From: DATJZG01 sp035499295 | Lineage (GTDB): Bacteria > Myxococcota > Myxococcia > Myxococcales > Anaeromyxobacteraceae | Length of the DNA stretch: 64,000 nt | Reading direction: 5' to 3' | Assembly: GCA_035499295.1 (NCBI GenBank) | Contig: DATJZG010000080.1 | Coordinates: 46,637-110,636, forward strand | Part shown: positions 32,549 through 42,051 of the stretch, piece by piece | How positions within the stretch are numbered: the stretch's first letter is position 1 | Layout: each line of letters begins with the position of its first letter | Translations under genes and position numbers: made by a program | Notes under the pieces: generated by a model | The model's database searches: none | Told to the model about the DNA's origin: nothing | The model's input: only the letters and a program-made list of their open reading frames with translations

Positions 32549-33463
32549 TCAACCCCGGCGCGCCGTGGGCCTGGGCCCGCCTCGTCCCCAGGAGGCGGCG
32601 GCGCGCCGCCGCGACTCGACGGCTCCCCCCACCTCCCCCAGGACGACGCCGAGCACGATGAGCGCCCCGCCGAACAAGCCCGAAGGCTCGAGCTGCTCCC
32701 CGATGACCCAGTGGGCGAAGAGCGCGGCCGCCGGAGGCTCGAGGGCGTAGATGAGCGCCGCGCGCACGGCGGTGGTGTGGCGCTGCGCCCAGTTCATGAC
32801 GAAGAAGGCGCCCACCGTCATGGCGAGCCCGGTGAAGAGCACGGTGCCCCACAGCAGGGGGGAGGGCGTGAGCCGCAGGGGTTCGAGCGGCAGCAGGGCC
32901 AGGCTGCCCGCGAAGGTGACAACGATCTGCACCAGGGTGAGCGCGGAGAGGGGGTGGCGCGGGGAGAACTCTCCGGTCCACACGATCTGGAAGGCGTAGC
33001 AGACGGCGCAGCCAGCGGTGAGGGCGTCGCCGAGCCGGACCGCCCCGGCGACGTCCTGGCCGAACGGGCGGGTGAGGAGCACCAGCCCGGCGACCGCCAG
33101 CGCCACCCCGCTCCAGGACGCGAGCGGCACTCGACGCCGCAGCAGGAAGCGGGCGATGAACGGGACCCCGAGGACGGCCATGCCGGTGAGGAAGGCCGAG
33201 CGCGAGGGGGTGGTGTAGCGCAGCCCCACCGTCTGCAGGGCGAAGCCGCCGAACATGGCGAGGCCGAGGAGCAGGCCATGGCGCAGGAGCCCGGGCGAGG
33301 GCGGCGGACGCCGGTAGAGCCAGATGCCGCCTGCGACCGCCGTCGCCACCGCGAAGCGGAGCGCCAGGAAGACGCCGGCGCTCGTGCCCGCGAGGGCGAG
33401 CTTCACGAGCGTGAAGGTCGTCCCCCAGACGAGCGTGAGGATGAGGAGCGCCAGGTCGGCCAC
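32549..33463 (-). CDS. EamA/DMT-superfamily transporter
   Basis: Inner-membrane transporter of 304 aa with ten hydrophobic helices arranged as two EamA repeats. The first repeat starts LALLILTLVWGTTFTLVKLA and contains GLRYTTPSRSAFLTG; the second repeat contains IYALEPPAAALFAHWVIGEQ, a segment typical of the end of EamA domains. The C-terminus is a basic, disordered tail. It starts with GTG at 33463. Substrates of this family range from amino acids to drugs and cannot be predicted here. It lies between two metallo-beta-lactamase-fold genes on the same strand. Confidence 0.88.
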   Translation of the reverse strand: MADLALLILTLVWGTTFTLVKLALAGTSAGVFLALRFAVATAVAGGIWLYRRPPPSPGLLRHGLLLGLAMFGGFALQTVGLRYTTPSRSAFLTGMAVLGVPFIARFLLRRRVPLASWSGVALAVAGLVLLTRPFGQDVAGAVRLGDALTAGCAVCYAFQIVWTGEFSPRHPLSALTLVQIVVTFAGSLALLPLEPLRLTPSPLLWGTVLFTGLAMTVGAFFVMNWAQRHTTAVRAALIYALEPPAAALFAHWVIGEQLEPSGLFGGALIVLGVVLGEVGGAVESRRRAAASWGRGGPRPTARRG

Positions 33464-33529
33464 GGGGGGCCCGTTCTAGCAGAAGCGCACCGCGCATGGG
33501 CAGCCGTGCCGGGCCGGCGCGAACGGCTC

Positions 33530-34527
33530 CTAGGAGGAGCGGAACCGGTAGAGCCCGCCCTCGAGCTCGCGGGCGATGCGGCCCTGCGCCTCCAGCACCT
33601 CCACGTTCGCCAGGGCCTCGGAGACGGTGAGGAAGGTGGCCCGGGCCGGGGCGCTCGGGAAGAGCATCCGGGTGAGCTCCCAGGCGGTGGCCGGGCGCCT
33701 CTGCACGTAGTCGAGGATGCGCGCCTGCCGCTTCTCGTAGAAGCGGAGCAGCCGGTCGATGACCGCGCGGGGGTGGGCGAAGGGCGTCGAGTGGCCCGGG
33801 AGCACCAGGTCCACCTCCAGGGCGCGCAGCCGGGCCACGCTCGCCAGGTAGGCGACGAGCGGCCGCCAGCCCTCCTCCCCGTTCGGCCCGAGCTCGATGA
33901 GCGGGTTCGGCGAGACGCGCTCGAGCAGGTGGTCGCCGGAGAGGAAGATCCGGTGCTCCCGGTCGTAGAGACAGACGAGGCCGGGCGTGTGCCCGGGCAT
34001 GTGCAGGGGCTCGAAGGTGGCGTGGGCGAGCTCGAGCGGGCGCGCGAGGGCGAGAGGGGCCACCGAGGGGAGCCGGCGCGCCAGGCGGAAGCCGCCGGCG
34101 ATCTCCTCGGCGGAGTCGGCCACCGCCTCCGGGGGGACGCCGAGCTTGCGGAAGTAGTTGGCGTAGTGGGGGGCGAGGTCGCCCCAGCGGGGGTGGCCCT
34201 CCTCCACCTTGGGGATGTCGAGGGGGTGCGCCTCCACCGTCACGGCGTGACCGGCCCGCTCGAGGAGCGTCCGCGCCCCCCCGTAGTGATCGACGTGCCC
34301 GTGGGAGAGGACGATCCGGCGCACGTCCGCGGCCGAGCGCCCCAGGCGCGCGAGCCCGGCCGACAGGGCACCCTCGGCCTCCGGCGAGCCCAGGCCGGCG
34401 TCGAAGAGGACGAGCCCGCCGTCCCGATCCTCGAGGGCGTAGGCGTTCACCGGCCCGCCCGCCTCGGGAAAGGGGACGGGGACGGAGATCCGGTGAATCC
34501 CCAGGCGGGCGAGGTCCGGCTCGGCGA

Positions 34528-34531
<4 letters not shown>
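33530..34531 (-). CDS. Metallo-beta-lactamase-fold hydrolase coupled to etfA
   Basis: A 333-aa glyoxalase II/LACTB2-like hydrolase. The zinc motif HGHVDH (His77, His79, Asp81, His82) and the later MPGHTPG and SGDHLLERVSPNP are intact. A C-terminal winged-helix-like extension (about 260-333, LLRFYEKRQARILDYVQRRP) as in LACTB2 is present. The GTG at 34531 overlaps the etfA stop (GTGA), so it is the third gene of the etfB-etfA operon. Location beside electron-transfer flavoprotein and opposite aryl-CoA genes suggests a thioester or lactone substrate. That is inference from context only. Confidence 0.85.
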
Positions 34532-35496
<965 letters not shown>

Positions 35497-35506
35497 GGAT
35501 TTCCCC

Positions 35507-36310
35507 CTAGAGGACCTTCGCCTCGTTCTTCAGCTTGTCGTAGAGGGCGGCCACGTCGGCGACCTTCACCCCGCCCTTGCGCTTGGGCGGCTCGCTCAGC
35601 TTCCTCACCACCACCTTGGGAGAGAGGTCCACGCCCAGCGAGCCCGCCGCCATCTCCTCGAGCGGCTTCTTCTTCGCCTTCATGATGCCGGGGAGCGAGG
35701 CGAAGCGGGGCTTGTTGAGGCGCAGGTCGCAGGTCACCACGGCCGGGAGCGCCACCTCCACCGTCTCCAGCCCGCCGTCGATCTCGCGCACCACCCGGAC
35801 GGCCTTCGAGTCCGGGGAGAGCACCACGCCCGGGACCTTCTTCTGCTCTGCCTCGCTCTCCAGGCTCTCCACCTTGGAGGCGCAGGTGGCCTGGCCCAGC
35901 CCGAGCCGCTCGGCCAGGTACTGTCCCGCCTGGTTCTGATCGTCGTCGATCGACTGCTTGCCGAGGAGCACCAGGTCGGGCTTCTCCTTCTCGAAGACCT
36001 TGGCGAGGAGGGCCGAGACCACGACCGGATCGAGCGGCCCGTCGTGCTTCACCAAGACGCCCCGGTCCACGCCCATGGCCAGGGCGGCCCGGATTTCGCT
36101 CACCGACTTGTCGGTGCCGACGGAGGCGACCACCACCTCGGCCCCGTGTTTGTCCTTCAGGCGGAGCGCTTCCTCGACGGCGATTTCGTCGAAGGGGTTC
36201 ATCTTGTAGTTCACGCCCTCGGTGACGATGCCGCTCCCGTCGGGCTTGACCTTGATCTTGGACTCCGGGTCCTCGACGCGCTTGGCGGTGACCAGGATCT
36301 TGAGGGGCAT
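35507..36310 (-). CDS. etfB: Electron transfer flavoprotein beta subunit
   Basis: Beta subunit of ETF, 267 aa. Typical features are KILVTAKRVEDPESKIKVKP at the start, ITEGV-type turn (GIVTEGVNYKMNPFDEIAVE), the GVDRGVLV segment, LLGKQSIDDDQNQAGQYLAE, and a C-terminal LMKAKKKP-like stretch. AAGGAGGAGCC before the ATG at 36310 is a strong SD. It opens the operon etfB-etfA-hydrolase and is divergent from iorA across 280 bp, so a shared regulatory region with the aryl-acid genes is plausible. Confidence 0.95.
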   Translation of the reverse strand: MPLKILVTAKRVEDPESKIKVKPDGSGIVTEGVNYKMNPFDEIAVEEALRLKDKHGAEVVVASVGTDKSVSEIRAALAMGVDRGVLVKHDGPLDPVVVSALLAKVFEKEKPDLVLLGKQSIDDDQNQAGQYLAERLGLGQATCASKVESLESEAEQKKVPGVVLSPDSKAVRVVREIDGGLETVEVALPAVVTCDLRLNKPRFASLPGIMKAKKKPLEEMAAGSLGVDLSPKVVVRKLSEPPKRKGGVKVADVAALYDKLKNEAKVL

Positions 36311-36590
36311 GGCTCCTCCTTGACTTGCGAATCAACCGAGGCCCGACGATCTAACGCGTCGCGCCAACCGGCCGCAACCGGATTCTGCCGCGCAGACCGC
36401 CGAGGCCCTCCTTAACCCCCGCGAGCCCCGCGGCGCCGTGCCGGCGGCGTTCCCGGGCGCGGCGCCGCCTCCCCGCCCTTGCCTACACCGCGTCAAAACG
36501 AGAAAATCATGGGTTCACTCTTCCGGTCGGCGCTCCGCCGCGCGCGCTCCGCGCCGGGGAACTCGACCGCCAGGAAAGGCTCTCACGAAC
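36311..36590. promoter_or_regulatory. Divergent control region between etfB and iorA
   Basis: This 280-bp gap serves two outgoing operons. For iorA, TTGCCT (36479-36484), 17 bp, GAAAAT (36502-36507) in an AT-rich patch is a possible promoter, and AGGAAAGG at 36572-36579 is the SD for the GTG at 36591. An imperfect palindrome TTGACTTGCGAATCAA lies at 36320-36335, just upstream of the etfB SD, and could be an operator. The rest is GC-rich with no reading frame of coding quality. Confidence 0.35.
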
Positions 36591-38258
36591 GTGCAGACCG
36601 CGACGGCGATGAAGGCTCCGGAGCGAGGGCTGTGGAGCGGCGACGAGGCCGTCGCCCTGGCCGCCCTCGACGCGGGCGTGGCCCTCGGCACCGGATACCC
36701 GGGAACTCCCTCCACCGAGATCCTGGAGGCCTTCGGGCGGCTCGGGGGCAAGGCCCAGTGGGCGCCCAACGAAAAGGTGGGGCTCGAGGTGGGGCTGGGG
36801 GCCGCGTTCGCCGGCGCGCGCGTGCTCGTCACCATGAAGCACGTGGGGCTGAACGTCGCCGCCGACCCGCTCTTCACCGCCGCCTACACCGGCGTGGACG
36901 GGCCGCTCGTCCTGGTGAGCGCCGACGACCCGGGCATGGCCTCGTCGCAGAACGAGCAGGACAACCGGCGTTACGCGGTGGCGACCGGCATCCCCATGGT
37001 GGAGCCGTCCTCCTCCCAGGAGGCCTACGACTTCGCGCTCGCGGCCTTCGAGCTCTCGGCCCGCTTCCGCCTCCCGGTGATCCTGCGGATGACGACCCGG
37101 GTGTGCCACTCGAAGTCCGTGGTCCGGCGCCGGTCCTCGCCCCTGCCGCCCGCGCCGCCGCCCCGCTTCGTGCGCGACATCCGCGGGCGCGTCATGGTGC
37201 CCGCCTTCGCCCGCCCCGCCCACCAGAAGCTTCGCCAGAAGCTGGCGGAGATCGAGCGGTGGGCCGAGACCTCGCCGCTCAACGCCCGGCGGGACGGGGA
37301 CCGGAAGCTCGGGGTCGTCACCGCCGGGATCTGCTACCAGCACGTGCGCGAGGCGGCGCCCGGCGCCCGCGTGCTGAAGCTCGGCACCGTCTTCCCGATC
37401 CCCATGGAGCTCGTCCGCTCCTTCGCCGCCGGTGTGGAGCGCTGCGTGGTGGTGGAGGAGGGCGACCCGGTGCTCGCGGACGCCATCCGCGCGGCCGGCG
37501 TCCCGGTGGAGTCGAAGGCGGAGAGGTACCGCTTCGGGGAGCTCTCGGTGGAGCGGGTGCGCCGCATCCTCGCCCGGGACGACGCGCCCGAGCCCCCGCC
37601 CGCCAAGGCCAAGCCCCCGGAGCTCTGCGAGGCCTGCCCCTACCACCCGGTCTACGGCGCCCTGAAGCGGATGGACTGCATCGTGGCCGGGGACATCGGC
37701 TGCTACACACTCGGCGTGATGGAGCCGTACCAGGCGATGGACACCTGCGTCGCCATGGGGGCTTCCATCGGCGTCGGCCTCGGGCTGCGCCACGTGCTCC
37801 CGGAGGCCGAGGCACGCCGGGTGGTCTCGGTCATCGGCGACTCCACCTTCATCCACAGCGGCGTGAACGGCCTCTTGGAGATGGTCTACAACCCGCCCCC
37901 CACCGGACACGTGCTGCTCGTCCTCGACAACGGCACCACCGCCATGACCGGCCAGCAGGAGCACCCGGGCACGGGCCGCCGGCTCGACCACAGCGCCACC
38001 GGGAGGGTGTCCATCGAGGGGATGGCGCGCGCCGCCGGCGTGAAGCACGTCTACGTCATCGACCCGGTGAAGGACCCCGCCGGGTTCGCGAAGCTCCTCT
38101 CCGAGCGGCTCCAGGCGAGCGACCTCACCGTGCTGGTGGCGCGGCGCCCCTGCGTGCTCGCCGCCGCCGACATCCGCCACTTCGAGAAGCTGAACGCCGA
38201 CAAGATCACCCAGGCGGCGGCGAGCGCCTGCTCCGCCTGCGGAGGGGACGATGCCTGA
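36591..38258 (+). CDS. iorA: Indolepyruvate:ferredoxin oxidoreductase alpha subunit lacking the ferredoxin domain
   Basis: TPP-dependent oxidative decarboxylation of aryl-pyruvates to aryl-acetyl-CoA; 555 aa. GTG 36591 has AGGAAAGG 11 nt before it. An ATG at 36609 is an alternative, and an open extension upstream looks non-coding. The pyrimidine domain starts GYPGTPSTEILEAFGRLGG. The TPP domain has CEACPYHPVYGAL (Cys346), GDIGCYTLG near 367 and GDSTFIHSGVNGLLEMVYN near 416, so the TPP site is intact. The C-terminus stops at ACSACGGDDA. The two 4Fe-4S CxxCxxCxxxCP motifs that normally end IorA are missing. The stop overlaps iorB by 8 nt. Confidence 0.9.
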   Translation: MQTATAMKAPERGLWSGDEAVALAALDAGVALGTGYPGTPSTEILEAFGRLGGKAQWAPNEKVGLEVGLGAAFAGARVLVTMKHVGLNVAADPLFTAAYTGVDGPLVLVSADDPGMASSQNEQDNRRYAVATGIPMVEPSSSQEAYDFALAAFELSARFRLPVILRMTTRVCHSKSVVRRRSSPLPPAPPPRFVRDIRGRVMVPAFARPAHQKLRQKLAEIERWAETSPLNARRDGDRKLGVVTAGICYQHVREAAPGARVLKLGTVFPIPMELVRSFAAGVERCVVVEEGDPVLADAIRAAGVPVESKAERYRFGELSVERVRRILARDDAPEPPPAKAKPPELCEACPYHPVYGALKRMDCIVAGDIGCYTLGVMEPYQAMDTCVAMGASIGVGLGLRHVLPEAEARRVVSVIGDSTFIHSGVNGLLEMVYNPPPTGHVLLVLDNGTTAMTGQQEHPGTGRRLDHSATGRVSIEGMARAAGVKHVYVIDPVKDPAGFAKLLSERLQASDLTVLVARRPCVLAAADIRHFEKLNADKITQAAASACSACGGDDA

Positions 38259-38742
38259 GGTCGTGAACGTGGTCTTCGCCGGCCTGGGCGGCCAGGGGGT
38301 CATCAAGGCCTCCGACATCCTGGCGGACGCGGTCTTCCGCAGCGGCCACGACGTGAAGAAGGCCGAGATCCACGGGATGAGCCAGCGCGGTGGCTCGGTG
38401 ACGAGCGACGTGCGCTTCGGCCCCGAGGTGTTCTCCCCCATGGTCCCGGAGGGCGAGGCCGACTTCCTGGTGGTGCTCTCGCCCTCGCAGGTCGAGAACA
38501 ACCTCCACGTGCTCCGCCCGGGCGGGGTGCTCCTCCCGCCCGACCTGGTTCCGGAGGCGAGCCTGGCGAACCGGCGCAGCCTGAACGTCGCCCTGCTCGG
38601 CGCGCTCTCGCACCACCTCGCCATCGCGGAGGAGCACTGGAGGGCCGCCATCGCCGCGGCCCTGCCCGAGCGGCTCCACGAGCTCAACTTCAAGTCCTTC
38701 GAGGTGGGACGGGCGGCCGCCCGGGCCCGCGCCGCCGCCTAG
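38251..38742 (+). CDS. iorB: Indolepyruvate oxidoreductase beta subunit (short)
   Basis: Gamma-type domain of the 2-oxoacid oxidoreductase, 163 aa, somewhat shorter than the usual 190-200. The signature VVFAGLGGQGVIKASDILAD and the segment AEIHGMSQRGGSVTSDVRFG are both intact. The C-terminus is an Ala/Arg-rich helix. ATG at 38251 lies inside the last codons of iorA (ATGCCTGA), so the two subunits are translated together. It acts with IorA on the aryl-pyruvate substrate. Confidence 0.92.
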   Translation: MPEVVNVVFAGLGGQGVIKASDILADAVFRSGHDVKKAEIHGMSQRGGSVTSDVRFGPEVFSPMVPEGEADFLVVLSPSQVENNLHVLRPGGVLLPPDLVPEASLANRRSLNVALLGALSHHLAIAEEHWRAAIAAALPERLHELNFKSFEVGRAAARARAAA

Positions 38743-38755
38743 GGAGGAGCCTCCG

Positions 38756-40072
38756 GTGCAGAACGACGAAGCCCGCCGCTTCCACCCCGCCAGCGCGCCG
38801 GATTTCGTGCCGGTGGCGCAGCTGCGCAGCCTGCAGCTCGAGAGGCTGAAGCGCATCGTCCGCCGCGCCTTCGAGCGGGTGGAGCTCTTCCGGCGGCGCA
38901 TGGAGGAGAAGCGGCTCGGCCCCGACGACGTCCGCTCGCTCCAGGACCTTGCCAGGCTCCCCTTCACGGTCAAGACCGACCTGCGCGACACCTATCCCTT
39001 CGGGCTCTTCGCGAGCCCCATGGAGGAGGTGGTGCGCCTGCATGCCTCTTCCGGGACCACCGGCAAGCCCACTGTGGTGGCCTACACCCAGTCCGACCTC
39101 TCCGTGTGGACGGAGGTGATGGTGCGCAGCTTCGCCGCCTGCGGGCTCCACCGCGGCGACATCGTCCAGAACGCCTACGGTTACGGGCTCTTCACCGGCG
39201 GGCTCGGCGCCCACTACGGCGCCGAGGCGCTGGGCGCGACCGTCATCCCCATCTCCGGCGGCAACACCGAGCGGCAGATCATGGTACTGCAGGACTTCGG
39301 CGTCACCGCCATCTGCTGCACCCCGAGCTACTTCCTCCACCTCATGGAGCGAGGCCGGGAGCTCGGAGCCGACTTCTCCCGCCTGCGCGCCGGCATCTTC
39401 GGCGCCGAGCCCTGGAGCGAGGCGATGCGGCGGCACATCGAGGCGGACACCGGCGTGAAGGCCTACGACATCTACGGCCTCTCCGAGATCATCGGGCCGG
39501 GGGTGGGCATCGAGTGCTTCGCCCAGGCCGGGCTGCACATCTTCGAGGATCACTTCTATCCGGAGATCATCGACCCGGAGAGCGGAGCGGTGCTCCCCGA
39601 CGGCAGCGAGGGAGAGCTGGTGCTCACCACCCTCTCCAAGGACGCGATGCCGATGATTCGCTACCGCACCCGGGACGTGACCGCCATCGTCCCGGAGCCC
39701 TGCGCCTGCGGGCGCTCGGTGCGCCGCATCCACCGGATCGGTCGGCGCTCCGACGACATGTTCATCATCCGCGGCGTGAACGTCTTCCCCTCCCAGGTGG
39801 AGACGGCGCTGCTGGCGGTGGAGGGCACCCTGCCCCACTACCAGATCGTTCTCACCCGCGAGAAGGGGCTCGACGAGATGCAGGTGAAGGTGGAGGTGAC
39901 CTCCGAGGTCTTCTCCGACCAGGTTCGTGCCCTCGAGGCGCTGCAGCGGAAGCTGGAACAGGCGCTCGACCACACCCTCGGCATCCGGGCGCGGGTGGCC
40001 CTGGTCGGGCCCCGCACCCTCCAGCGCAGCGAGGGCAAGGCGAAGCGCGTCCTGGACCAGCGGCAGATTTGA
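38756..40072 (+). CDS. paaK: Phenylacetate-CoA ligase, copy 1
   Basis: Adenylate-forming enzyme that converts aryl-acetates (phenylacetate type) to CoA thioesters with ATP; 438 aa, the normal PaaK length. The P-loop SSGTTGKP is at residues 98-105, ISGGNTERQ holds the conserved GGNT, IYGLSEIIGPGVG is the A5 motif, and IRGVNVFPSQVE the hinge motif. The last Lys-bearing segment LQRSEGKAKRVLD is intact. GTG at 38756 has AGGGAGGAG upstream, 13 bp after iorB. It would recycle free aryl-acetates released from aryl-acetyl-CoA or taken from outside. Confidence 0.93.
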   Translation: MQNDEARRFHPASAPDFVPVAQLRSLQLERLKRIVRRAFERVELFRRRMEEKRLGPDDVRSLQDLARLPFTVKTDLRDTYPFGLFASPMEEVVRLHASSGTTGKPTVVAYTQSDLSVWTEVMVRSFAACGLHRGDIVQNAYGYGLFTGGLGAHYGAEALGATVIPISGGNTERQIMVLQDFGVTAICCTPSYFLHLMERGRELGADFSRLRAGIFGAEPWSEAMRRHIEADTGVKAYDIYGLSEIIGPGVGIECFAQAGLHIFEDHFYPEIIDPESGAVLPDGSEGELVLTTLSKDAMPMIRYRTRDVTAIVPEPCACGRSVRRIHRIGRRSDDMFIIRGVNVFPSQVETALLAVEGTLPHYQIVLTREKGLDEMQVKVEVTSEVFSDQVRALEALQRKLEQALDHTLGIRARVALVGPRTLQRSEGKAKRVLDQRQI

Positions 40073-40089
40073 ATCGGGAGGACGGATCC

Positions 40090-40533
40090 ATGAAGCTCCG
40101 GCAGCTGTCGCTCTTCCTCGAGAACCGGCCCGGGCAGCTCAAGCTCCCCTGCCAGATCCTCGGCAAGGCGGGCATCGACATCCTCACCATGTCGCTCGCC
40201 GACACCCAGCAGTTCGGCATCCTCCGCCTCATCGTGCGGGAGGACGAGAAGGCGAAGCAGGCGCTGGAGCAGGCGGGCTGCGTGGTGAACGTGACCGAGG
40301 TGCTGGCGGCAGAGGTCCCGGACCGGGCCGGGGGCCTGGGAGACGTGCTCGAGGCCTTCGACCGCTGCGGCATCTCCGTCGAGTACATCTACCCGCTCTC
40401 GGCCGGTCACCGCGGCAAGACCGCGGTGCTCGCCTTCCGGGTGGAGGATCCCGACCGCGCCGCCCAGGAGCTGGTGCGATCCGGCGTCCACGTCCTGAGC
40501 CGCGAGGAGGCGCTCCAGGCCATGGGGGCCTAA
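40090..40533 (+). CDS. Tandem ACT-domain protein
   Basis: A 147-aa soluble protein made of two ACT domains (LSLFLENRPGQLKLPCQILG and then EVPDRAGGLGDVLEAFDRCG). ACT domains bind amino acids and act as allosteric sensors. Such a two-ACT protein commonly sits beside PaaK and IOR genes in anaerobic bacteria and archaea. Here it lies between paaK copies 1 and 2, with GGGAGGACGG as a fair SD. A role as an aromatic amino acid sensor or subunit of the ligase is inferred. Confidence 0.85.
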   Translation: MKLRQLSLFLENRPGQLKLPCQILGKAGIDILTMSLADTQQFGILRLIVREDEKAKQALEQAGCVVNVTEVLAAEVPDRAGGLGDVLEAFDRCGISVEYIYPLSAGHRGKTAVLAFRVEDPDRAAQELVRSGVHVLSREEALQAMGA

Positions 40534-40553
40534 GGGTCTCCCGGAGCCCCCGC

Positions 40554-41876
40554 ATGCCGTCCGATCTCGAGACCCGGATCTGGGATCCGGCGGAGGGGCT
40601 CCCCCGGGACGAGCTGCGCCGGCTGCAGGTGGAGCGCCTGCGGAGCTCGCTGCGGACCGCGGCCCGGGCTCCCTTCTACCGGGAGGCGTTCGAGCGGGCG
40701 AAGGTGGGCCCGGCCGACATTCGCACGGTCGAGGACGTGCGTCGGCTGCCCTTCACCGTCAAGGAAGACCTGCGGCGCAACTACCCTCTCGGCCTGCTCG
40801 CCGTCCCGCGCGCCGAGGTGGCCCGGGTCCACGGCTCCTCCGGGACCACCGGGAAGCCCACCTTCGTCGCCTACACCCGCGGCGACCTGGAGCGCTGGTC
40901 CGGCCTGTGCGCGCGCTTCCTGGCCGCCGGGGGGCTGCGCTCCGAGCACCTCGTCCACGTCGCCTTCGGCTACGGCCTCTTCACCGGCGGGTTCGGGCTC
41001 CACCAGGGCATCGAGCGCGTCGGAGCCGGCGTCATCCCCGCCGCCGGCGGCAACACCCCGCGCCAGGTGATGCTCCTGCGCGACCTCCGGCCGGAGGTGC
41101 TGGTGTGCACGCCGAGCTACGCGCTCCACATCGCCGAGGTGGCGCGCGCCGAGGGGGTGGACCCGAGGGGGCTCGGGCTGCGCTTCGGCCACTTCGGCGG
41201 CGAGCCCTGGACCGAGGAGATGCGCGGTGCGGTGGAGGAGGAGCTCGGCATCCAGGCCTTCAACAACTACGGGCTCTCCGAGGTCATCGGCCCCGGCGTC
41301 TCCGGCGAGTGCGGCGCGCGGGGAGGAATGCACGTCAGCGAGGACCACTTCGTGGTGGAGTGCCTCGACCCGGCCACCCTCGAGCCGGTGGCGGAGGGGG
41401 AGGTGGGGGAGCTCGTCTTCACCAGCCTCACCAAGGAGGCGATGCCGGTGGTGCGCTACCGCACCCGCGACCTCGCCTCGCTCGATCTCTCTCCCTGCGC
41501 CTGCGGCCGCAGCGGCGTGCGGATGAGCCGGGTGGTGGGGCGCTCCGACGACATGCTCATCATCCGCGGCGTGAACGTGTTCCCCTCGCAGATCGAGGAG
41601 GCGCTGCTGCGGGTCGAGGCGGCCGCACCCCACTACCTCATCGAGGTAGCCCGCCCCGGCACCCTCGACGAGGCGGTGGTGAAGGTGGAGATCCGCCCCC
41701 GCAACTTCTCCGACGAGATGCGCCAGATGGTGGAGCTGCGCGACCGCATCGACCACGAGATCCACTCCGTCACCGGCATCCGGATGAAGGTCGAGCTCGT
41801 GGCCCCGAACACCCTCGCCCGCTCCGAGGGGAAGGCGCGCCGGGTGCTCGATCACCGCCGGGAGGCGGCACGGTAG
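40554..41876 (+). CDS. paaK: Phenylacetate-CoA ligase, copy 2
   Basis: Second PaaK-type aryl-CoA ligase of the operon, 440 aa. All core motifs are intact: SSGTTGKP, AAGGNTPRQ, NYGLSEVIGPGVS, FTSLTKEAMPVVRYRTRDL, IRGVNVFPSQIE and LARSEGKARRVLD. CACGRSGV is a Cys pair also found in copies 1 and 3. Compared with copy 1 it is divergent over most of its length, so it probably has another aryl-acid preference. The ATG at 40554 lies 20 bp after the ACT gene and lacks a strong SD. A 175-bp gap follows. Confidence 0.93.
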   Translation: MPSDLETRIWDPAEGLPRDELRRLQVERLRSSLRTAARAPFYREAFERAKVGPADIRTVEDVRRLPFTVKEDLRRNYPLGLLAVPRAEVARVHGSSGTTGKPTFVAYTRGDLERWSGLCARFLAAGGLRSEHLVHVAFGYGLFTGGFGLHQGIERVGAGVIPAAGGNTPRQVMLLRDLRPEVLVCTPSYALHIAEVARAEGVDPRGLGLRFGHFGGEPWTEEMRGAVEEELGIQAFNNYGLSEVIGPGVSGECGARGGMHVSEDHFVVECLDPATLEPVAEGEVGELVFTSLTKEAMPVVRYRTRDLASLDLSPCACGRSGVRMSRVVGRSDDMLIIRGVNVFPSQIEEALLRVEAAAPHYLIEVARPGTLDEAVVKVEIRPRNFSDEMRQMVELRDRIDHEIHSVTGIRMKVELVAPNTLARSEGKARRVLDHRREAAR

Positions 41877-41933
41877 CGCGCCGCCTCCCCACCCGCTCCG
41901 GCCGGGAGAAGCGGGGCCGGGAGCCCGCCCTCG

Positions 41934-41945
41934 ATCGCCGGCGAT
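41934..41945. promoter_or_regulatory. Palindrome in the gap before the binding-protein genes
   Basis: ATCGCCGGCGAT is a perfect 12-bp palindrome in the 175-bp gap between paaK copy 2 and the first binding-protein gene. TATCCT at 41968-41973 could be a -10 box but has no good -35 partner. The gap hints at a second transcription start for the transport genes. Chance palindromes are common at this GC content. Confidence 0.2.
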
Positions 41946-42051
41946 GCGGAAGCGCACGCCGATCGGGTATCCTGCCTCGCTGACTTCCTGAGAACCCGCA
42001 ACGGACCGCGGCCCACGACGCACACGGGAGCCACCTCCCGGGGAGAACCGA

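Noticed and set aside
36438..36590. N-terminal extension of iorA from 36438
   Set aside because: The 51 extra residues are Pro/Arg-rich with no match to IorA, and the good SD lies in front of 36591.
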